Source: Stenotrophomonas maltophilia D457
GTDB lineage: Bacteria; Pseudomonadota; Gammaproteobacteria; Xanthomonadales; Xanthomonadaceae
NCBI RefSeq assembly: GCF_000284595.1
Contig: NC_017671.1
Coordinates: 1,211,001-1,275,000, forward strand
Reading direction: 5' to 3'
DNA length: 64,000 nt
Part shown: positions 34,544-44,157 of the stretch, piece after piece
Position numbering within the stretch: the first letter of the stretch is position 1
Layout of the letters: each line of letters starts with the position of its first letter
Program-made: the position numbers and the translations under genes
Notes under the pieces: generated by a model
What the model saw: only the letters and a program-made list of their open reading frames with translations
Told to the model about the DNA's origin: nothing
Database searches by the model: none

Positions 34544-35569
34544 ATGCAAGACGCTCTCGTTGCCCAGCCCAAGCCCCCCATTCCAAGGATCGCGGCGTGG
34601 CTGATGATGCTGCTGGGCATGTGGCTGGCGCTGAAGCTGGGCCTGGTGGTGACCCTGCTGTCCGGCCTGCTGGTGTTCCAGCTGACGCACGTGCTGGCCT
34701 CCACCGTGGAGGGCAAGCTGCCGCCGGGGCGGGCACGGGCGATCGCAGTGATCGTGCTGTCGGCGATCATCATCAGCGGGCTGGTACTGGCCGGCATCGG
34801 CGTGGCCTCGTTCTTCCGCAACGAGACCGGCGGCCCGGACGCATTGCTGGCGCGCCTGATGGAGATCCTCAACACTTCGCGGCACCAGGTGCCGGCGCTG
34901 CTGCAACCCTACATTCCCGAAGACATGCCGGCGTTGCGCGCGGCGCTGAACGACTGGGCTGCCGAGCACCAGCGGCAGCTGGGCGTGGCCGGTACCTCGG
35001 TGGTACAGGTCGGTGTACGCGTACTGATCGGTATGGTGCTGGGCGCGATGATCGCGCTGTATGACGAACTGCCGCTGCCGAAGATGGGCCCGCTGGCGCA
35101 GGAGCTGGTCGGGCGCACCAGCCGCCTGGCCACCGCGTTCCGCCAGGTGGTGTTCGCGCAGGTGAAGATCTCGCTGCTGAACACCGTGTTCACCGCCATC
35201 TTCCTGCTGGGCGTGCTGCCGTTGTTCGGCGTGCACCTGCCGCTGTCCAAGACCCTGGTGCTGATCACCTTCCTGGCCGGCCTGCTGCCGGTGGTGGGCA
35301 ACATCATTTCCAACACGATCATCGCCATCGTCGCGCTGTCGGTCTCGTTCTATGTGGCGGTGGCGGCGCTGCTGTACCTGATCGTGATCCACAAGCTGGA
35401 GTACTTCCTCAACGCGCGCATCGTCGGTGGCGAGATCCAGGCGCGTGCCTGGGAGCTGCTGCTGGCCATGCTGGTGATGGAGGCGGCCTTCGGCCTGCCG
35501 GGCCTGGTCGCCGCACCGGTGTTCTATGCCTACGTGAAGCGCGAACTGGTCGACCAGCGCTGGATCTGA
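34544..35569 (+). CDS. AI-2E family transporter
   Basis: The 341-aa membrane protein begins with two hydrophobic segments (AAWLMMLLGMWLALKLGL; VVTLLSGLLVFQLTH). A soluble portion (90-160) precedes further membrane segments with GLLPVVGNIISNTIIAIVAL, a conserved region of the AI-2E/PerM family. Members have been linked to efflux, including sodium or autoinducer export, but the family name does not prove AI-2 transport. It stands alone. Confidence 0.8.
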   Translation: MQDALVAQPKPPIPRIAAWLMMLLGMWLALKLGLVVTLLSGLLVFQLTHVLASTVEGKLPPGRARAIAVIVLSAIIISGLVLAGIGVASFFRNETGGPDALLARLMEILNTSRHQVPALLQPYIPEDMPALRAALNDWAAEHQRQLGVAGTSVVQVGVRVLIGMVLGAMIALYDELPLPKMGPLAQELVGRTSRLATAFRQVVFAQVKISLLNTVFTAIFLLGVLPLFGVHLPLSKTLVLITFLAGLLPVVGNIISNTIIAIVALSVSFYVAVAALLYLIVIHKLEYFLNARIVGGEIQARAWELLLAMLVMEAAFGLPGLVAAPVFYAYVKRELVDQRWI

Positions 35570-35733
35570 CGCGGCGGGGCATGACGTAATTTGCCCCGAT
35601 TCGACAACCCGTGCGGCCTTTGTCGGTGCGTTCGCGGCGGGCGCGGTATACCCATGGCAACGATTGATCCGGTAGCGGCTTGGCGCCTGTGCAGGCGGCC
35701 GCTACAGTGTTGTGCACTACAGGGGAAATGTGC

Positions 35734-37476
35734 ATGGCCCGCAAGGCGTCGCCCATCGGATTGCGGACCTGGGTCTGGATCCTGGCCGGGCTGTTCGTAG
35801 TCTGTACGCTGCCATTGATGGCCATCGCGCTGGTGCAGGGCACGCTGCGCTTCACTGCCGCCGAGGACAACCTGGTCAGCCTGCGCCAGCTGCGGCAGAC
35901 CTTCGACCTGGCCAACCTGGTGTCGGCCGAGCGCGGCCCCGCCAACAGCCTGCTCGGGGCCGACACGGCCGATGCGGGCGAACAGGCCCGGCTGGCGGCG
36001 GAGCTGGCAGTCGCGCGCAAGCGGGTCGATACCGCCCTGCAACGCCTGGACACCGTGTTCAACGCTGACCCGGGCGTGGTCGACGAACACGGGCTGCTGG
36101 CCGATGCGCAACGTCGCCTGCAATCGGCGCGGGCCGCGGTGGACCGGGTGGCGGCACAGCCGCATGGCGCGCGCCAGGTGGAGGACGTGGAGCGCGCGAT
36201 CAGCAGCATGTTCGCCGTGGTTGATCGCCTGCACGTGCTGAGCTCGGCGCAGATCAACGTGCTGGTCAGCGCCGACCGCGAAGCGGCGATTCCGGCGATG
36301 CAGGGCCAGGTGCTGATCGACCTGCGCGAGCATGGCGGCCGCCTGGCCTCGAACGTGATGGCGCCGGTGGCGGTACCGGGGGCCTGGCGTGACGAACAGG
36401 TGCGGGCGGCATTGCAGACCGAAGGCCGCCTGCTGGAGCTGTGGCGGCTGGCAGGCAGCCATGAAGCGGTGTTCCGCAGTGATCCGGCGCTGTCCTGGCA
36501 TTGGGACATGGCGCGCCGGCAGTTCTTCGGCGAGTCGCTGCCGATGATCGAACAGTTGATCGAGGATGGCCGGCGCGGCGTGCCGCCGCCGTGGACCACC
36601 GCCGAACTCACCACCCGCTACGTGCCGACCCTGCGGTCGCTGGAAGCGCTGCGGGACGACTACCTGAGCGTGTCCATCGCCCGTTTCGAACGCACCCGCA
36701 ATCGCGAAGCGACGCGCCTGGTGGTGCTGGTGGCGACGGTGCTGGGCACGCTGGTGGTGCTGGGCGTGGCGCTGCGCATCGCGCATCTTCAGATCCTGCG
36801 GCCGCTGCTGCAGGCGCAGAAGCAGGTCATCCAGATCGCCTCGGAAGCGCCCGGCCCGGAGCAGCATGTGACCCACCCGCTGGCCGAGATGCAGCGCCTG
36901 TTCGATGCCATCGAAGTGCTGCGCGAGAAGTCGCGCGAGCGCTCGGCATTGACCAGCGAGCTGCGCCAGCTGGCCGGCACCGATGAGCTGACCGGGCTGT
37001 TGAACCGGCGCGCGCTGGACGAGTTGGTGCAGCAGCGTCATGCCGACGGTGGCAACAGCGCGGTGGTGATCCTGCTGGACGTGGACCGCTTCAAGGCGAT
37101 CAACGATGGCCACGGGCATGACGCCGGTGACGAGGTGCTGGTGCAGGTGGCGCAGCTGCTGCAGCGCCACCTGCGCCGCAGCGACAGCATTGCCCGCTAT
37201 GGTGGCGAGGAGTTTCTCGTGTTGCTGGCCGACGGTGATCTGGCCGGTGGCCGCCAGCTGGCCGAGTCGCTGCGGGTGGCGCTGCAGCGGCTGGACATCG
37301 CCCTGGTCGGTGGCAAGGTGCTGCGCGTCACCGCCAGCTTCGGTGTGGCCGAGGGCGGCACCGACGCGCTGGGCTGGCGCACCCTGCTGCGTGCCGCCGA
37401 CGCGGCCATGTACCAGGCCAAGGCGCAGGGCCGCGACCGCGTGCGCGTGGCTGGCGGCGGCCGCAACGCACGTTGA
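35734..37476 (+). CDS. Membrane diguanylate cyclase with large periplasmic sensor
   Basis: The 580-aa protein has TM1 near residues 10-32 and a helical periplasmic sensor of about 290 residues. TM2 lies near residues 330-350, then a short HAMP-like helix and the GGDEF domain with GGEEF at 490-494 and I-site R481-x-x-D484. Both sites look intact, so an active, feedback-inhibited cyclase is expected. The AGGGG ribosome site favours the ATG at 35734 over that at 35728. The sensor resembles no domain I can name. Confidence 0.87.
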   Translation: MARKASPIGLRTWVWILAGLFVVCTLPLMAIALVQGTLRFTAAEDNLVSLRQLRQTFDLANLVSAERGPANSLLGADTADAGEQARLAAELAVARKRVDTALQRLDTVFNADPGVVDEHGLLADAQRRLQSARAAVDRVAAQPHGARQVEDVERAISSMFAVVDRLHVLSSAQINVLVSADREAAIPAMQGQVLIDLREHGGRLASNVMAPVAVPGAWRDEQVRAALQTEGRLLELWRLAGSHEAVFRSDPALSWHWDMARRQFFGESLPMIEQLIEDGRRGVPPPWTTAELTTRYVPTLRSLEALRDDYLSVSIARFERTRNREATRLVVLVATVLGTLVVLGVALRIAHLQILRPLLQAQKQVIQIASEAPGPEQHVTHPLAEMQRLFDAIEVLREKSRERSALTSELRQLAGTDELTGLLNRRALDELVQQRHADGGNSAVVILLDVDRFKAINDGHGHDAGDEVLVQVAQLLQRHLRRSDSIARYGGEEFLVLLADGDLAGGRQLAESLRVALQRLDIALVGGKVLRVTASFGVAEGGTDALGWRTLLRAADAAMYQAKAQGRDRVRVAGGGRNAR

Positions 37477-37485
37477 CGGCACCCA

Positions 37486-37992
37486 TCAGCCGATCTGCGC
37501 ATGCACGCGCCGCAGCGTGCGCGCAATCATCCGGCGCGCGATGGGACGCGGCACCGAGAGTCCACGCCAGCGCAGCGCACCCACGCGGAAGGTGGCGCTG
37601 GCAGTGGCCAGCACCTTGCCGGCCGGGTCGGTCAGCCAGCCGCGGGTGAAGGCGATGCTGCCCTTGCTGTGCTCGACTTCGCCCCAGCCGATGATCCGCC
37701 CGGGCCGTGCGGGGCTGACGAAACTGGTCTTGGATTCGACCGTGACCGCGATGCGGTTGGCAGGCAGGGTGGCGTAGATCGCTGGCCCCATGCAGTCGTC
37801 CAGCATCGCTGACAGGAAACCGCCCTGCACGTTGCCCATCGGGTTGGTGAGCACCGGCCCGGCCTCGAACTCGACCTGGATGCGGCGCAGTGCATCGTCG
37901 TAACCGACGAAGCGCCAGCCGAGCAGGGTGCCGGCCTGGGAGCGTGGAAGATCACCGTTGATCGCGCTGTAGAAGATCGATTCGGGATTCAT
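37486..37992 (-). CDS. PaaI-like acyl-CoA thioesterase (hotdog fold)
   Basis: The 168-aa protein has the hotdog-thioesterase block NPMGNVQGGFLSAMLDDCMGPA (residues about 50-71) and ends with a basic tail. The Asp in the block is a usual catalytic residue. Substrate unknown. It ends 9 bp from the convergent cyclase gene. The ATG at 37992 follows GAGG. Confidence 0.82.
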   Translation of the reverse strand: MNPESIFYSAINGDLPRSQAGTLLGWRFVGYDDALRRIQVEFEAGPVLTNPMGNVQGGFLSAMLDDCMGPAIYATLPANRIAVTVESKTSFVSPARPGRIIGWGEVEHSKGSIAFTRGWLTDPAGKVLATASATFRVGALRWRGLSVPRPIARRMIARTLRRVHAQIG

Positions 37993-38027
37993 CGTGGAGC
38001 CTCGCGGGGGAGAGGGGAGAAAAAAAC

Positions 38028-38465
38028 TCACTGCGGTAGCGACAACAGGGCCAGCACGAATCCGATGACCGACAGCAGCACCACCGCGGCGCCGGCGGGC
38101 ACCGGTGTACGCGCACCGGTGCGTCGCCGCACGCCGGAAGCGACCAGGACCGGCGGCAGGGTGGCGACCAGGCAGAACAGCTGGAACGCCAGCAGCTGCG
38201 GCAGTGCGAAGTGACCTCCGAAGAAGATCAACCAGGCCAGCATCACGCCGGCACCGGCCAGTGCGATCCAGGCAGCGCCGACCACGCGGATGAGTGCCAT
38301 CAGCAGCACCTGCATGCGGGGGTCGATCTGTGCCCACGGCCTGTTCACGGCCTGGCCGTGGTAGGGCATGAAGTCGGAGCGTTTCAGATAGGCCGCAGCA
38401 AACAGGCAGACAATGAAGAACGCCAACAGGTAGCAGCCGAACGCGAGCCAGGCGGACAGGTCCAT
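38028..38465 (-). CDS. Small four-helix membrane protein, unknown function
   Basis: The 145-aa protein has four hydrophobic segments (WLAFGCYLLAFFIVCLFAAAYL; MALIRVVGAAWIALAGAGVML; LPQLLAFQLFCLVATLPPVLV; VVLLSVIGFVLALL). A polar loop RSDFMPYHGQAVNRPW follows the first. I do not recognise the family. It lies 35 bp behind the thioesterase start and is transcribed in the same direction. Confidence 0.6.
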   Translation of the reverse strand: MDLSAWLAFGCYLLAFFIVCLFAAAYLKRSDFMPYHGQAVNRPWAQIDPRMQVLLMALIRVVGAAWIALAGAGVMLAWLIFFGGHFALPQLLAFQLFCLVATLPPVLVASGVRRRTGARTPVPAGAAVVLLSVIGFVLALLSLPQ

Positions 38466-38750
38466 GTGGAGGCCATGCGGTTGCGGAGGAAAGGCCGCGT
38501 TTGTACCGGCAGCCATGCCGGTCGCGCCACGGGGTTGCGCGATTCTGGGGCAGCACGCCGTTAGGGGCGTGTCGCGGCTTGCAGGGTCGTTCCTCCATCT
38601 GCCGTTAACGCCAGTGTGGTGGTGAGGAATGCGTCACGTACGCGCCATGCGCCCTATCTCGTTTCCTGTGAAGAGGCCGCAACTACCCGTCCACGCCCAG
38701 GTCACCGCGCTGCGCAGACGCTGGGATTCCATTCCATGAAGGACGACGCC

Positions 38751-39182
38751 ATGACCCAGCTCACCCTGCCCGAACTGGCCAGGAAAATGGCCGGCATTGA
38801 TTTCACCCTGCTGCAGACCCACGCCGGTGGAGAGATTGCCGGCCGTCCGATGAGCAACAATGGCGACGTGGACTATGACGGTGACAGCTGGTTCTTCACC
38901 ACCGAAGACACCGACATGGTGCGCGAGATTGAAGCTGACCCCGCCGTTGCGCTGGGTTTTTCCGGCAGCAAGTCGCTGCTGGGCAAGCCGCCGCTGTTCG
39001 TGCACGTGCAGGGCAGGGCTGTGCTGGTGCGCGACCGGGCCACGATGAGCCAGCACTGGGTGAAGGACCTGGAGCGCTGGTTCGAACAGGGCGTGGATAC
39101 ACCGGGGCTGGTACTGATCCATGTGCGTGCCAGCCGCATCCACTACTGGGATGGCGAGGACGAGGGCGAAATCGTGATCTGA
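38751..39182 (+). CDS. Pyridoxamine 5'-phosphate oxidase-like general stress protein
   Basis: The 143-aa split-barrel flavin-binding-type protein has blocks GEIAGRPMSN, SWFFTTEDTDMVREIEADP and LIHVRASRIHYWD. The family includes general stress proteins, not the vitamin B6 oxidase itself. The start is chosen at 38751 (MTQLTL) because GAAGGA lies 7 bp before it; an ATG at 38736 would add five residues. About 270 bp upstream are free of other genes. Confidence 0.85.
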   Translation: MTQLTLPELARKMAGIDFTLLQTHAGGEIAGRPMSNNGDVDYDGDSWFFTTEDTDMVREIEADPAVALGFSGSKSLLGKPPLFVHVQGRAVLVRDRATMSQHWVKDLERWFEQGVDTPGLVLIHVRASRIHYWDGEDEGEIVI

Positions 39183-39220
39183 CCGGAACCGCGCAGCGCC
39201 CGGCGCATCGCGTTCCAGGG

Positions 39221-40615
39221 TCAGCAGTGCGCAGGGTGTGCTGCCGGATCCTCAAGGTTGGCCAGTTCCGGTGCCAAGGCGTGCTCCACCGCACGCCGCA
39301 GTAGTGCCGGTGCGACATAGTGCCGGTGCCCGGCGTCGATCAGGGCCATGTACATGCCGCCGAACGCATTGAGGGTCTGCACGCGTGAGCCCAGGCTGAT
39401 CTCGACATGTCCATCGCGATGCCGCTGCACGCGCACGCTGCTGCGGAAACGCAGGTGCCGATCGTCGGCGCCGAGCAGGACTTCGGCGTCGTTGTCCTGC
39501 GTATCGATGTGCGAATCCAGCACCGGAAATCGACCAGCGAACAACCGGCTGCGATCGGTCGACAGCAATGACGACACCGGGCATCCCAGCGGCGACGTGC
39601 GCAACCGCAACGGTGCCACCAGTCGGTTTCGCAGCGCCATCAGCTGGCCTACGCCGCTGGGTGGATTGCGCAGGAAGCCCCCCAGTACGTCGGCCAGCAG
39701 CGCCGACGCGGAACGGTGGAGCACCTGCGAGGGTTCCAGGCACAGGGTGGTCAGGTCCTGGTAGTGGCTGTGCGGCAGTGCTGTGGTCAGCAGGCCATCG
39801 GTGGGCGCGGGCCGCGAATGGATGGGATAGGCCGGTGTGGCACGTTCGACGAACCCGCGCAGCGGCCGCATGGGGATGCGGCGCAGCGGGCCGAGCAGGG
39901 CACGGGTACGCGCGCACAGGTGCGCGCACACGCTGGGAGGTGCCGCCTGCAGCGACAGCTGCAACAGCGGTGCCGCCGCAAGCGAGGTGCACGAAGGCCA
40001 GTACGATTCCGGAAGCACCTCGGTCAGGCTGGGGATATCGGCGGCATTGCGCTCCACCTGCGCACGGGTCTGCTCGCTCATTCGGCCTGCCAGTTCATCG
40101 CTGTGGCAGGACAGCGCAAACAGCGCCGGATGTGCAGGATGGTTCGACGCGAACTGGTGCCAGGTGCCGCCGCCGAAGCGCACGGTAAACAGGCAGTCCG
40201 GTGGGATGCGGACGCGCCGAAGCGTGCGCGCGAAGGCACCAGGACCTGCTGCCAGCTGCGTGTCGGAGGCGGTGGCGAAACGCAGCTCGGCTCCCGCGCT
40301 GCCGGCGATGGCGGTGAACATGCGCGGGCCTGCATGGCGATGAAACGGGTGGCCACCGGCACCGACGGTGAAGCTGTACAGCGAGGAGGCATCCCCGTGC
40401 TGCAGGTGCATGCCACCCAGTCGCGCCGAAGGTTCATCCAACGCATCGATGAACGCCGGGTGGTGGCGCTGACGCTGGCCGGCGTCACTCACCAGCGCGT
40501 CGCCGGCACCGATGCCGAGCTGCGCGATCAGGGTGACTTCGGTCGGACTGCCGCCGTCCTGTGCCGGAAGCTGCACTGCTGGAAACGAACGGCGATCGCG
40601 GGTCGAACCAGGCAT
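39221..40615 (-). CDS. Cupin-like domain fused to DUF2867
   Basis: The 464-aa protein has an N-terminal half with a cupin-type pattern (FTVGAGGHPFHRHAGPRMF; PPDCLFTVRFGGGTWHQFAS), whose histidines would bind metal. Its C-terminal 160 residues look like DUF2867 (RLFAGRFPVLDSHIDTQ; AEVLLGADDRHLRFRSSV). This pairing is unusual to me. It is co-transcribed with the ArsR-type regulator (24-bp gap). The start at 40615 has AAGGAG at 7 bp; the ATG at 40621 is too close to it. Confidence 0.65.
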   Translation of the reverse strand: MPGSTRDRRSFPAVQLPAQDGGSPTEVTLIAQLGIGAGDALVSDAGQRQRHHPAFIDALDEPSARLGGMHLQHGDASSLYSFTVGAGGHPFHRHAGPRMFTAIAGSAGAELRFATASDTQLAAGPGAFARTLRRVRIPPDCLFTVRFGGGTWHQFASNHPAHPALFALSCHSDELAGRMSEQTRAQVERNAADIPSLTEVLPESYWPSCTSLAAAPLLQLSLQAAPPSVCAHLCARTRALLGPLRRIPMRPLRGFVERATPAYPIHSRPAPTDGLLTTALPHSHYQDLTTLCLEPSQVLHRSASALLADVLGGFLRNPPSGVGQLMALRNRLVAPLRLRTSPLGCPVSSLLSTDRSRLFAGRFPVLDSHIDTQDNDAEVLLGADDRHLRFRSSVRVQRHRDGHVEISLGSRVQTLNAFGGMYMALIDAGHRHYVAPALLRRAVEHALAPELANLEDPAAHPAHC

Positions 40616-40639
40616 GGTCATGCTCCTTGGCGGGGCGGA

Positions 40640-40951
40640 TCAGCGGGCGGGGGACTTGCGGCGGGCGCGGGCTTCACGCTTGAGCGGGCCGCCGACCGGG
40701 CAGACTTCGGCCGCCCACGAGAACAACGTGTTGGCCAAACGGTCGGGTACCTGCCTGAAGTACACGAACTGGCCGCGCTTCTCGCGTTCGATCAGTCCGG
40801 CTTCCTCGAGGATGCGCAGGTGGCTGGACAACGCCGGCTTGCTGAAGTCGAAGCGCTCGGCCAGCTCGCCCGCGCTGAGCTCGCCGGCGCTGAGATAGGC
40901 CAGGATCTGCCGGCGGGCGGTGGAGGCAAGGGCTTCGAAGATGCGGTCCAT
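40640..40951 (-). CDS. ArsR-family regulator
   Basis: The 103-aa winged-helix protein has a recognition helix region SKPALSSHLRILEEAGLIERE and a basic C-terminus. No cysteine pair of the metal-sensing kind is present (a single Cys in VCPVGG), so a non-metal SdpR-like sensor is more likely. A palindrome TTAACTAATTCGTTAA lies 10 bp upstream of its start, so it probably represses itself and the cupin gene. Confidence 0.88.
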   Translation of the reverse strand: MDRIFEALASTARRQILAYLSAGELSAGELAERFDFSKPALSSHLRILEEAGLIEREKRGQFVYFRQVPDRLANTLFSWAAEVCPVGGPLKREARARRKSPAR

Positions 40952-40961
40952 GGAGAGCTAG

Positions 40962-40977
40962 TTAACTAATTCGTTAA
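40962..40977. promoter_or_regulatory. Palindromic operator of the ArsR gene
   Basis: TTAACTAATTCGTTAA with half-sites TTAAC/GTTAA, an AT-rich island in high-GC sequence, overlapping the likely promoter of the ArsR-cupin operon. Confidence 0.7.
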
Positions 40978-41080
40978 TTCATGTTGCTCCCGCAGCTTAG
41001 GACTGTCAAGCCATGACCCATTGCGCGGCGCGCCCGGGCTTTGCCATCCTCCCTGCTGTTTTCCGTAGCGTGGAATCCCG

Positions 41081-41662
41081 ATGCGTCCTGCGTTCTGGCT
41101 GGCTTTGGCCCTGCTGCCCACCCTGGCGGTGGCGCAACCCGCGCGTACTCCCAAGGCCAAGGCCCCGGCGCAGGATCCCTTCAGCGAGTTGTTCGATACC
41201 GCCTGCATGCAGCACATCGGCGCGCCGGCGCGGTTGCAGTCGCTGATGGAATCCAACGGGCTGTCACCGCTGCAGCCTGCCGAAGCGGCAACGTTGCTGC
41301 AGGGACAGTCGGGCGTGGCCTGGATGGTGCCGCTGGCCAGCGGCCGTTATGCGGTCAGCTGGGCCGACGACGGCACCTGCTCGGTGTATGCGGAAAAGGC
41401 CGATGCGGCGGTGGTGCAGAAGGGCTTCGCACGGCTGGTGCAGGCGGCACCGAAGCCATTGCAGGCGCGCTCGCTGCCGGGCCGTGGTCCGCTGTCGGCC
41501 GACCAGGTGGCGATCCAATACGGCTGGGCCACGCCGGGGCAGGCCAAGCTGCAGGTGCGCTTCCGGCTGGTGACGCGGCAGGCGGCCGAGGCCGGCGTAC
41601 AGGCGATGGCCTCGGTGACGCCGGGGGACGCGATGCTCGAACCCGCGGCTCCCACCCGATAA
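41081..41662 (+). CDS. Hypothetical secreted protein
   Basis: The 193-aa protein has a signal peptide (MRPAFWLALALLPTLAVAQ) and mature cysteines in FDTACMQH and DDGTCSVY. The middle GVAWMVPLASGRYAVSWADDG resembles small periplasmic proteins of unknown role. It is preceded by TGGAATCC rather than a strong ribosome site. No operon partner: the next gene starts 129 bp later behind its own palindrome. Confidence 0.7.
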   Translation: MRPAFWLALALLPTLAVAQPARTPKAKAPAQDPFSELFDTACMQHIGAPARLQSLMESNGLSPLQPAEAATLLQGQSGVAWMVPLASGRYAVSWADDGTCSVYAEKADAAVVQKGFARLVQAAPKPLQARSLPGRGPLSADQVAIQYGWATPGQAKLQVRFRLVTRQAAEAGVQAMASVTPGDAMLEPAAPTR

Positions 41663-41736
41663 CGCCTGCCGGGGCCCGCGCCCAGCCGGTGGACCATGCT
41701 CGCGATTCAGCCTTTCACGCAGGATGTGGTATATCG

Positions 41737-41748
41737 TTTATCGATAAA
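41737..41748. promoter_or_regulatory. Palindromic operator before the DUF2975/XRE pair
   Basis: TTTATCGATAAA is a perfect 12-bp palindrome with a neighbouring half ATATCG, 42 bp upstream of the likely start. Its position in a short AT-rich tract suggests promoter plus operator for the XRE regulator encoded in the operon. Confidence 0.6.
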
Positions 41749-41790
41749 TCCACCCTGGGGCGGCGAGGCCACCCCAATGCCGGAGGCCGC

Positions 41791-42339
41791 TTGACCGCTC
41801 GTCCCGCCCGCGCCAGACCCGCGCGAGGCTTGTTCACCCTGGCCCAGGCCGCCGTACAGGCCGTCCGGGCGATGTGCTGGCTGGGTATCCTGGCCGCACT
41901 GCTGGCGGTGCCACTGGTCGCCCATGACCGCCGCTGGCTGCTCGACAGCGTGCATGACGCCGAGGCCGCCGCCGCGCATGGCAACGACCTGTTCCTGCAC
42001 TTCTGCCTGGGCCTGGGCGCGATCGTCGCGCTGCTGGTGCTGTGCCTGCTGTTCCTGCGCCATCTGCTGAGGCTGCTGAAGTCGGCGGCGCGCGAGCGGC
42101 CGTTCACCCATGCCAATGCACAGCGCCTGCAGCGCATGGCCTGGCTGATGCTGGCAATGGAACTGCTGTCGATCCTGATCGGTGCCTACGCGGCCTGGAT
42201 GGGCCCGGATTTCACCTGGATGGAGGTGGGCGGCGGCATGTCGATCACTGGGCTGGTGGCGGTGCTGATGCTGTTCGTGCTCGCACGCGTGTTCGCCGTG
42301 GGCGCGGCGATGCGCGATGACCTTGATGGTGTCATCTGA
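41791..42339 (+). CDS. DUF2975 membrane protein
   Basis: The 182-aa protein has four membrane segments (CWLGILAALLAVPLVAH; FLHFCLGLGAIVALLVLCLLFL; MAWLMLAMELLSILIGAYAAW; MSITGLVAVLMLFVLARVFAVG). The cytoplasmic loop AARERPFTHANAQRLQRM is typical of DUF2975. No ATG is in frame; TTG at 41791 after GGAGG is the best start (spacing short). Such proteins are usually paired with a YozG-like XRE regulator, which follows with TGATG overlap. Confidence 0.75.
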   Translation: MTARPARARPARGLFTLAQAAVQAVRAMCWLGILAALLAVPLVAHDRRWLLDSVHDAEAAAAHGNDLFLHFCLGLGAIVALLVLCLLFLRHLLRLLKSAARERPFTHANAQRLQRMAWLMLAMELLSILIGAYAAWMGPDFTWMEVGGGMSITGLVAVLMLFVLARVFAVGAAMRDDLDGVI

Positions 42340-42563
42340 TGGCGATCGTCATCACCCTGGACCGCATGCTGCAGGCACGGGGCATGACCCTGTCCGAGCT
42401 GGCGGGGCGCATCGACATCACCCTGGCGAACCTGTCGATCCTGAAGACCGGCAAGGCGCGAGCCATCCGCTTTTCCACGCTGGATGCGATCTGCCGCGAG
42501 CTGCAGTGCACGCCCGGCGACCTGCTTGGGCATGACCCGGCGCAGGCGCAGGATGCCGACTGA
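42339..42563 (+). CDS. YozG-like XRE-family regulator
   Basis: The 74-aa helix-turn-helix protein has MTLSELAGRIDITLANLSILKTGKARAI as its DNA-binding part and the motif CRELQCTPGDLLG. It is translationally coupled to the DUF2975 gene. In this pairing the membrane protein may tether or modulate the regulator (inference). Confidence 0.88.
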   Translation: MAIVITLDRMLQARGMTLSELAGRIDITLANLSILKTGKARAIRFSTLDAICRELQCTPGDLLGHDPAQAQDAD

Positions 42564-42606
42564 GTGGACGCCCTCTTCCCTTACCCACTGACGAAACGGA
42601 CCTGAA

Positions 42607-44148
42607 ATGGAATGGTTGGCTGACCCCTCGATATGGATGGGCCTTGCAACCCTGGTCGTGCTGGAGATCGTTCTCGGCATCGACAACCTGGTGTTCATTG
42701 CGATCCTTGCCGACAAGCTGCCGCCGCACCAGCGCGACCGCGCGCGGGTGATCGGCCTGGCGCTGGCACTGCTGATGCGGCTGGTGCTGCTGGCGGCGCT
42801 GGCCTGGATCATGAAGTTGACCGAGCCGCTGGTGACCTTGTTCGACCACAGCTTCTCCGGGCGCGACCTGATCCTGCTGGGCGGTGGCCTGTTCCTGCTG
42901 TTCAAGGGCACCATGGAACTGCACGAACGGCTGGAAGGCCGCGCGCATCACGAGGATGGCAAGAAGGTCTATGCCAGCTTCGCGATGGTGGTGGCACAGA
43001 TCGTGGTGCTCGACGCGGTGTTCTCGCTGGACTCGGTGATCACCGCCGTCGGCATGGTCGACAACCTGGGCGTGATGTATGCGGCCGTGACCATCGCCAT
43101 GGCGCTGATGCTGCTGGCCAGCAAGCCGCTGACCCGCTTCGTCAACAAGCATCCCACCGTGGTGGTGCTGTGCCTGGGCTTCCTGCTGATGATCGGCTTC
43201 AGCCTGGTGGCTGAAGGCCTGGGCTACAAGATCCCGAAGGGCTACCTGTACGCAGCGATCGCTTTCTCGATCCTGGTCGAGGCGTTCAACCAGTGGGTGC
43301 GTTTCAACCGTGAGCGCAACGAGCGCCGCCAGCCGTTCCGCCAGCGCACCGCCGATGCCGTGCTGAGGATGCTGGGCGCGCGTCCAGCGAACGGCCACGA
43401 CGACGAAGGCGTGGACGAGCAGGTGGACGCCGACGAGCGCCTGCAGCCGGCGGAGCACGAAATGATCCGCAGCGTGCTGGGCCTGGCCGATCGTCCGGTG
43501 TCCAGCGTGATGACTGTGCGTGCCGACGTGCAATGGATCGACCTGGCGCGTGGTCAGGAGGATGTGGTGGCGCGCCTGGTGGCCTCGCCGCATACGCGCC
43601 TGCTGGTCGGCGACGGTGACCTGGACAGCCTGCGTGGCGTGGTGCAGAGCCGGGACGTGCTGGCCGACCTGCTGCAGGGCAAGCCACTGCAGCTGGAGGG
43701 CAACCTGCGCGAACCGCAGTACGTTCTGTCCACTGCCAGTGCGCTGCAGGCGCTGGAACTGATCCGCCAGCATCCGGTGCCGCTGGCGGTGGCGGTGGAC
43801 GAGTACGGCAGCGTGGAGGGCCTGGTGACCGCCAACGACCTGCTGGCGGCGATTGCCGGTGACCTAGTCGATACCCAGGACGAGCGCTATGGCGTGGTGG
43901 CGCAGGGCGAGGATCAATGGGAGGCCGATGGTGCGCTGACCCTGGACGACCTGCAGCGTTTGGCGGGCGTGTCGCTGCCCCGCAGTGCCGACTACATGAC
44001 CATCTCGGGTCTGGTGCTGGAGCAGCTGGGCCGCCTGCCGGACGTCGGCGACGCGGTGGAGGTGGCCGGCGTGCGCATCACCGTGCTGGCAATGGAGAAG
44101 CGCCGTATCGCCCGCCTGCGGGTGGAGCGCCTCGACGGAATGGCCTGA
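42607..44148 (+). CDS. TerC-family membrane protein with CBS and CorC domains
   Basis: The 513-aa protein has a TerC domain (residues about 10-240, with [20 protein letters not shown] and [18 protein letters not shown], the conserved acidic membrane motifs). A CBS pair (about 295-410) and a CorC/HlyC C-terminal domain (about 425-505) follow. This is the YoaE/YegH-like architecture. TerC members are linked to metal handling, often Mn, and tellurite resistance; the function here is inferred. A REP pair follows. Confidence 0.9.
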   Translation: MEWLADPSIWMGLATLVVLEIVLGIDNLVFIAILADKLPPHQRDRARVIGLALALLMRLVLLAALAWIMKLTEPLVTLFDHSFSGRDLILLGGGLFLLFKGTMELHERLEGRAHHEDGKKVYASFAMVVAQIVVLDAVFSLDSVITAVGMVDNLGVMYAAVTIAMALMLLASKPLTRFVNKHPTVVVLCLGFLLMIGFSLVAEGLGYKIPKGYLYAAIAFSILVEAFNQWVRFNRERNERRQPFRQRTADAVLRMLGARPANGHDDEGVDEQVDADERLQPAEHEMIRSVLGLADRPVSSVMTVRADVQWIDLARGQEDVVARLVASPHTRLLVGDGDLDSLRGVVQSRDVLADLLQGKPLQLEGNLREPQYVLSTASALQALELIRQHPVPLAVAVDEYGSVEGLVTANDLLAAIAGDLVDTQDERYGVVAQGEDQWEADGALTLDDLQRLAGVSLPRSADYMTISGLVLEQLGRLPDVGDAVEVAGVRITVLAMEKRRIARLRVERLDGMA

Positions 44149-44157
44149 CCGCCTGTT

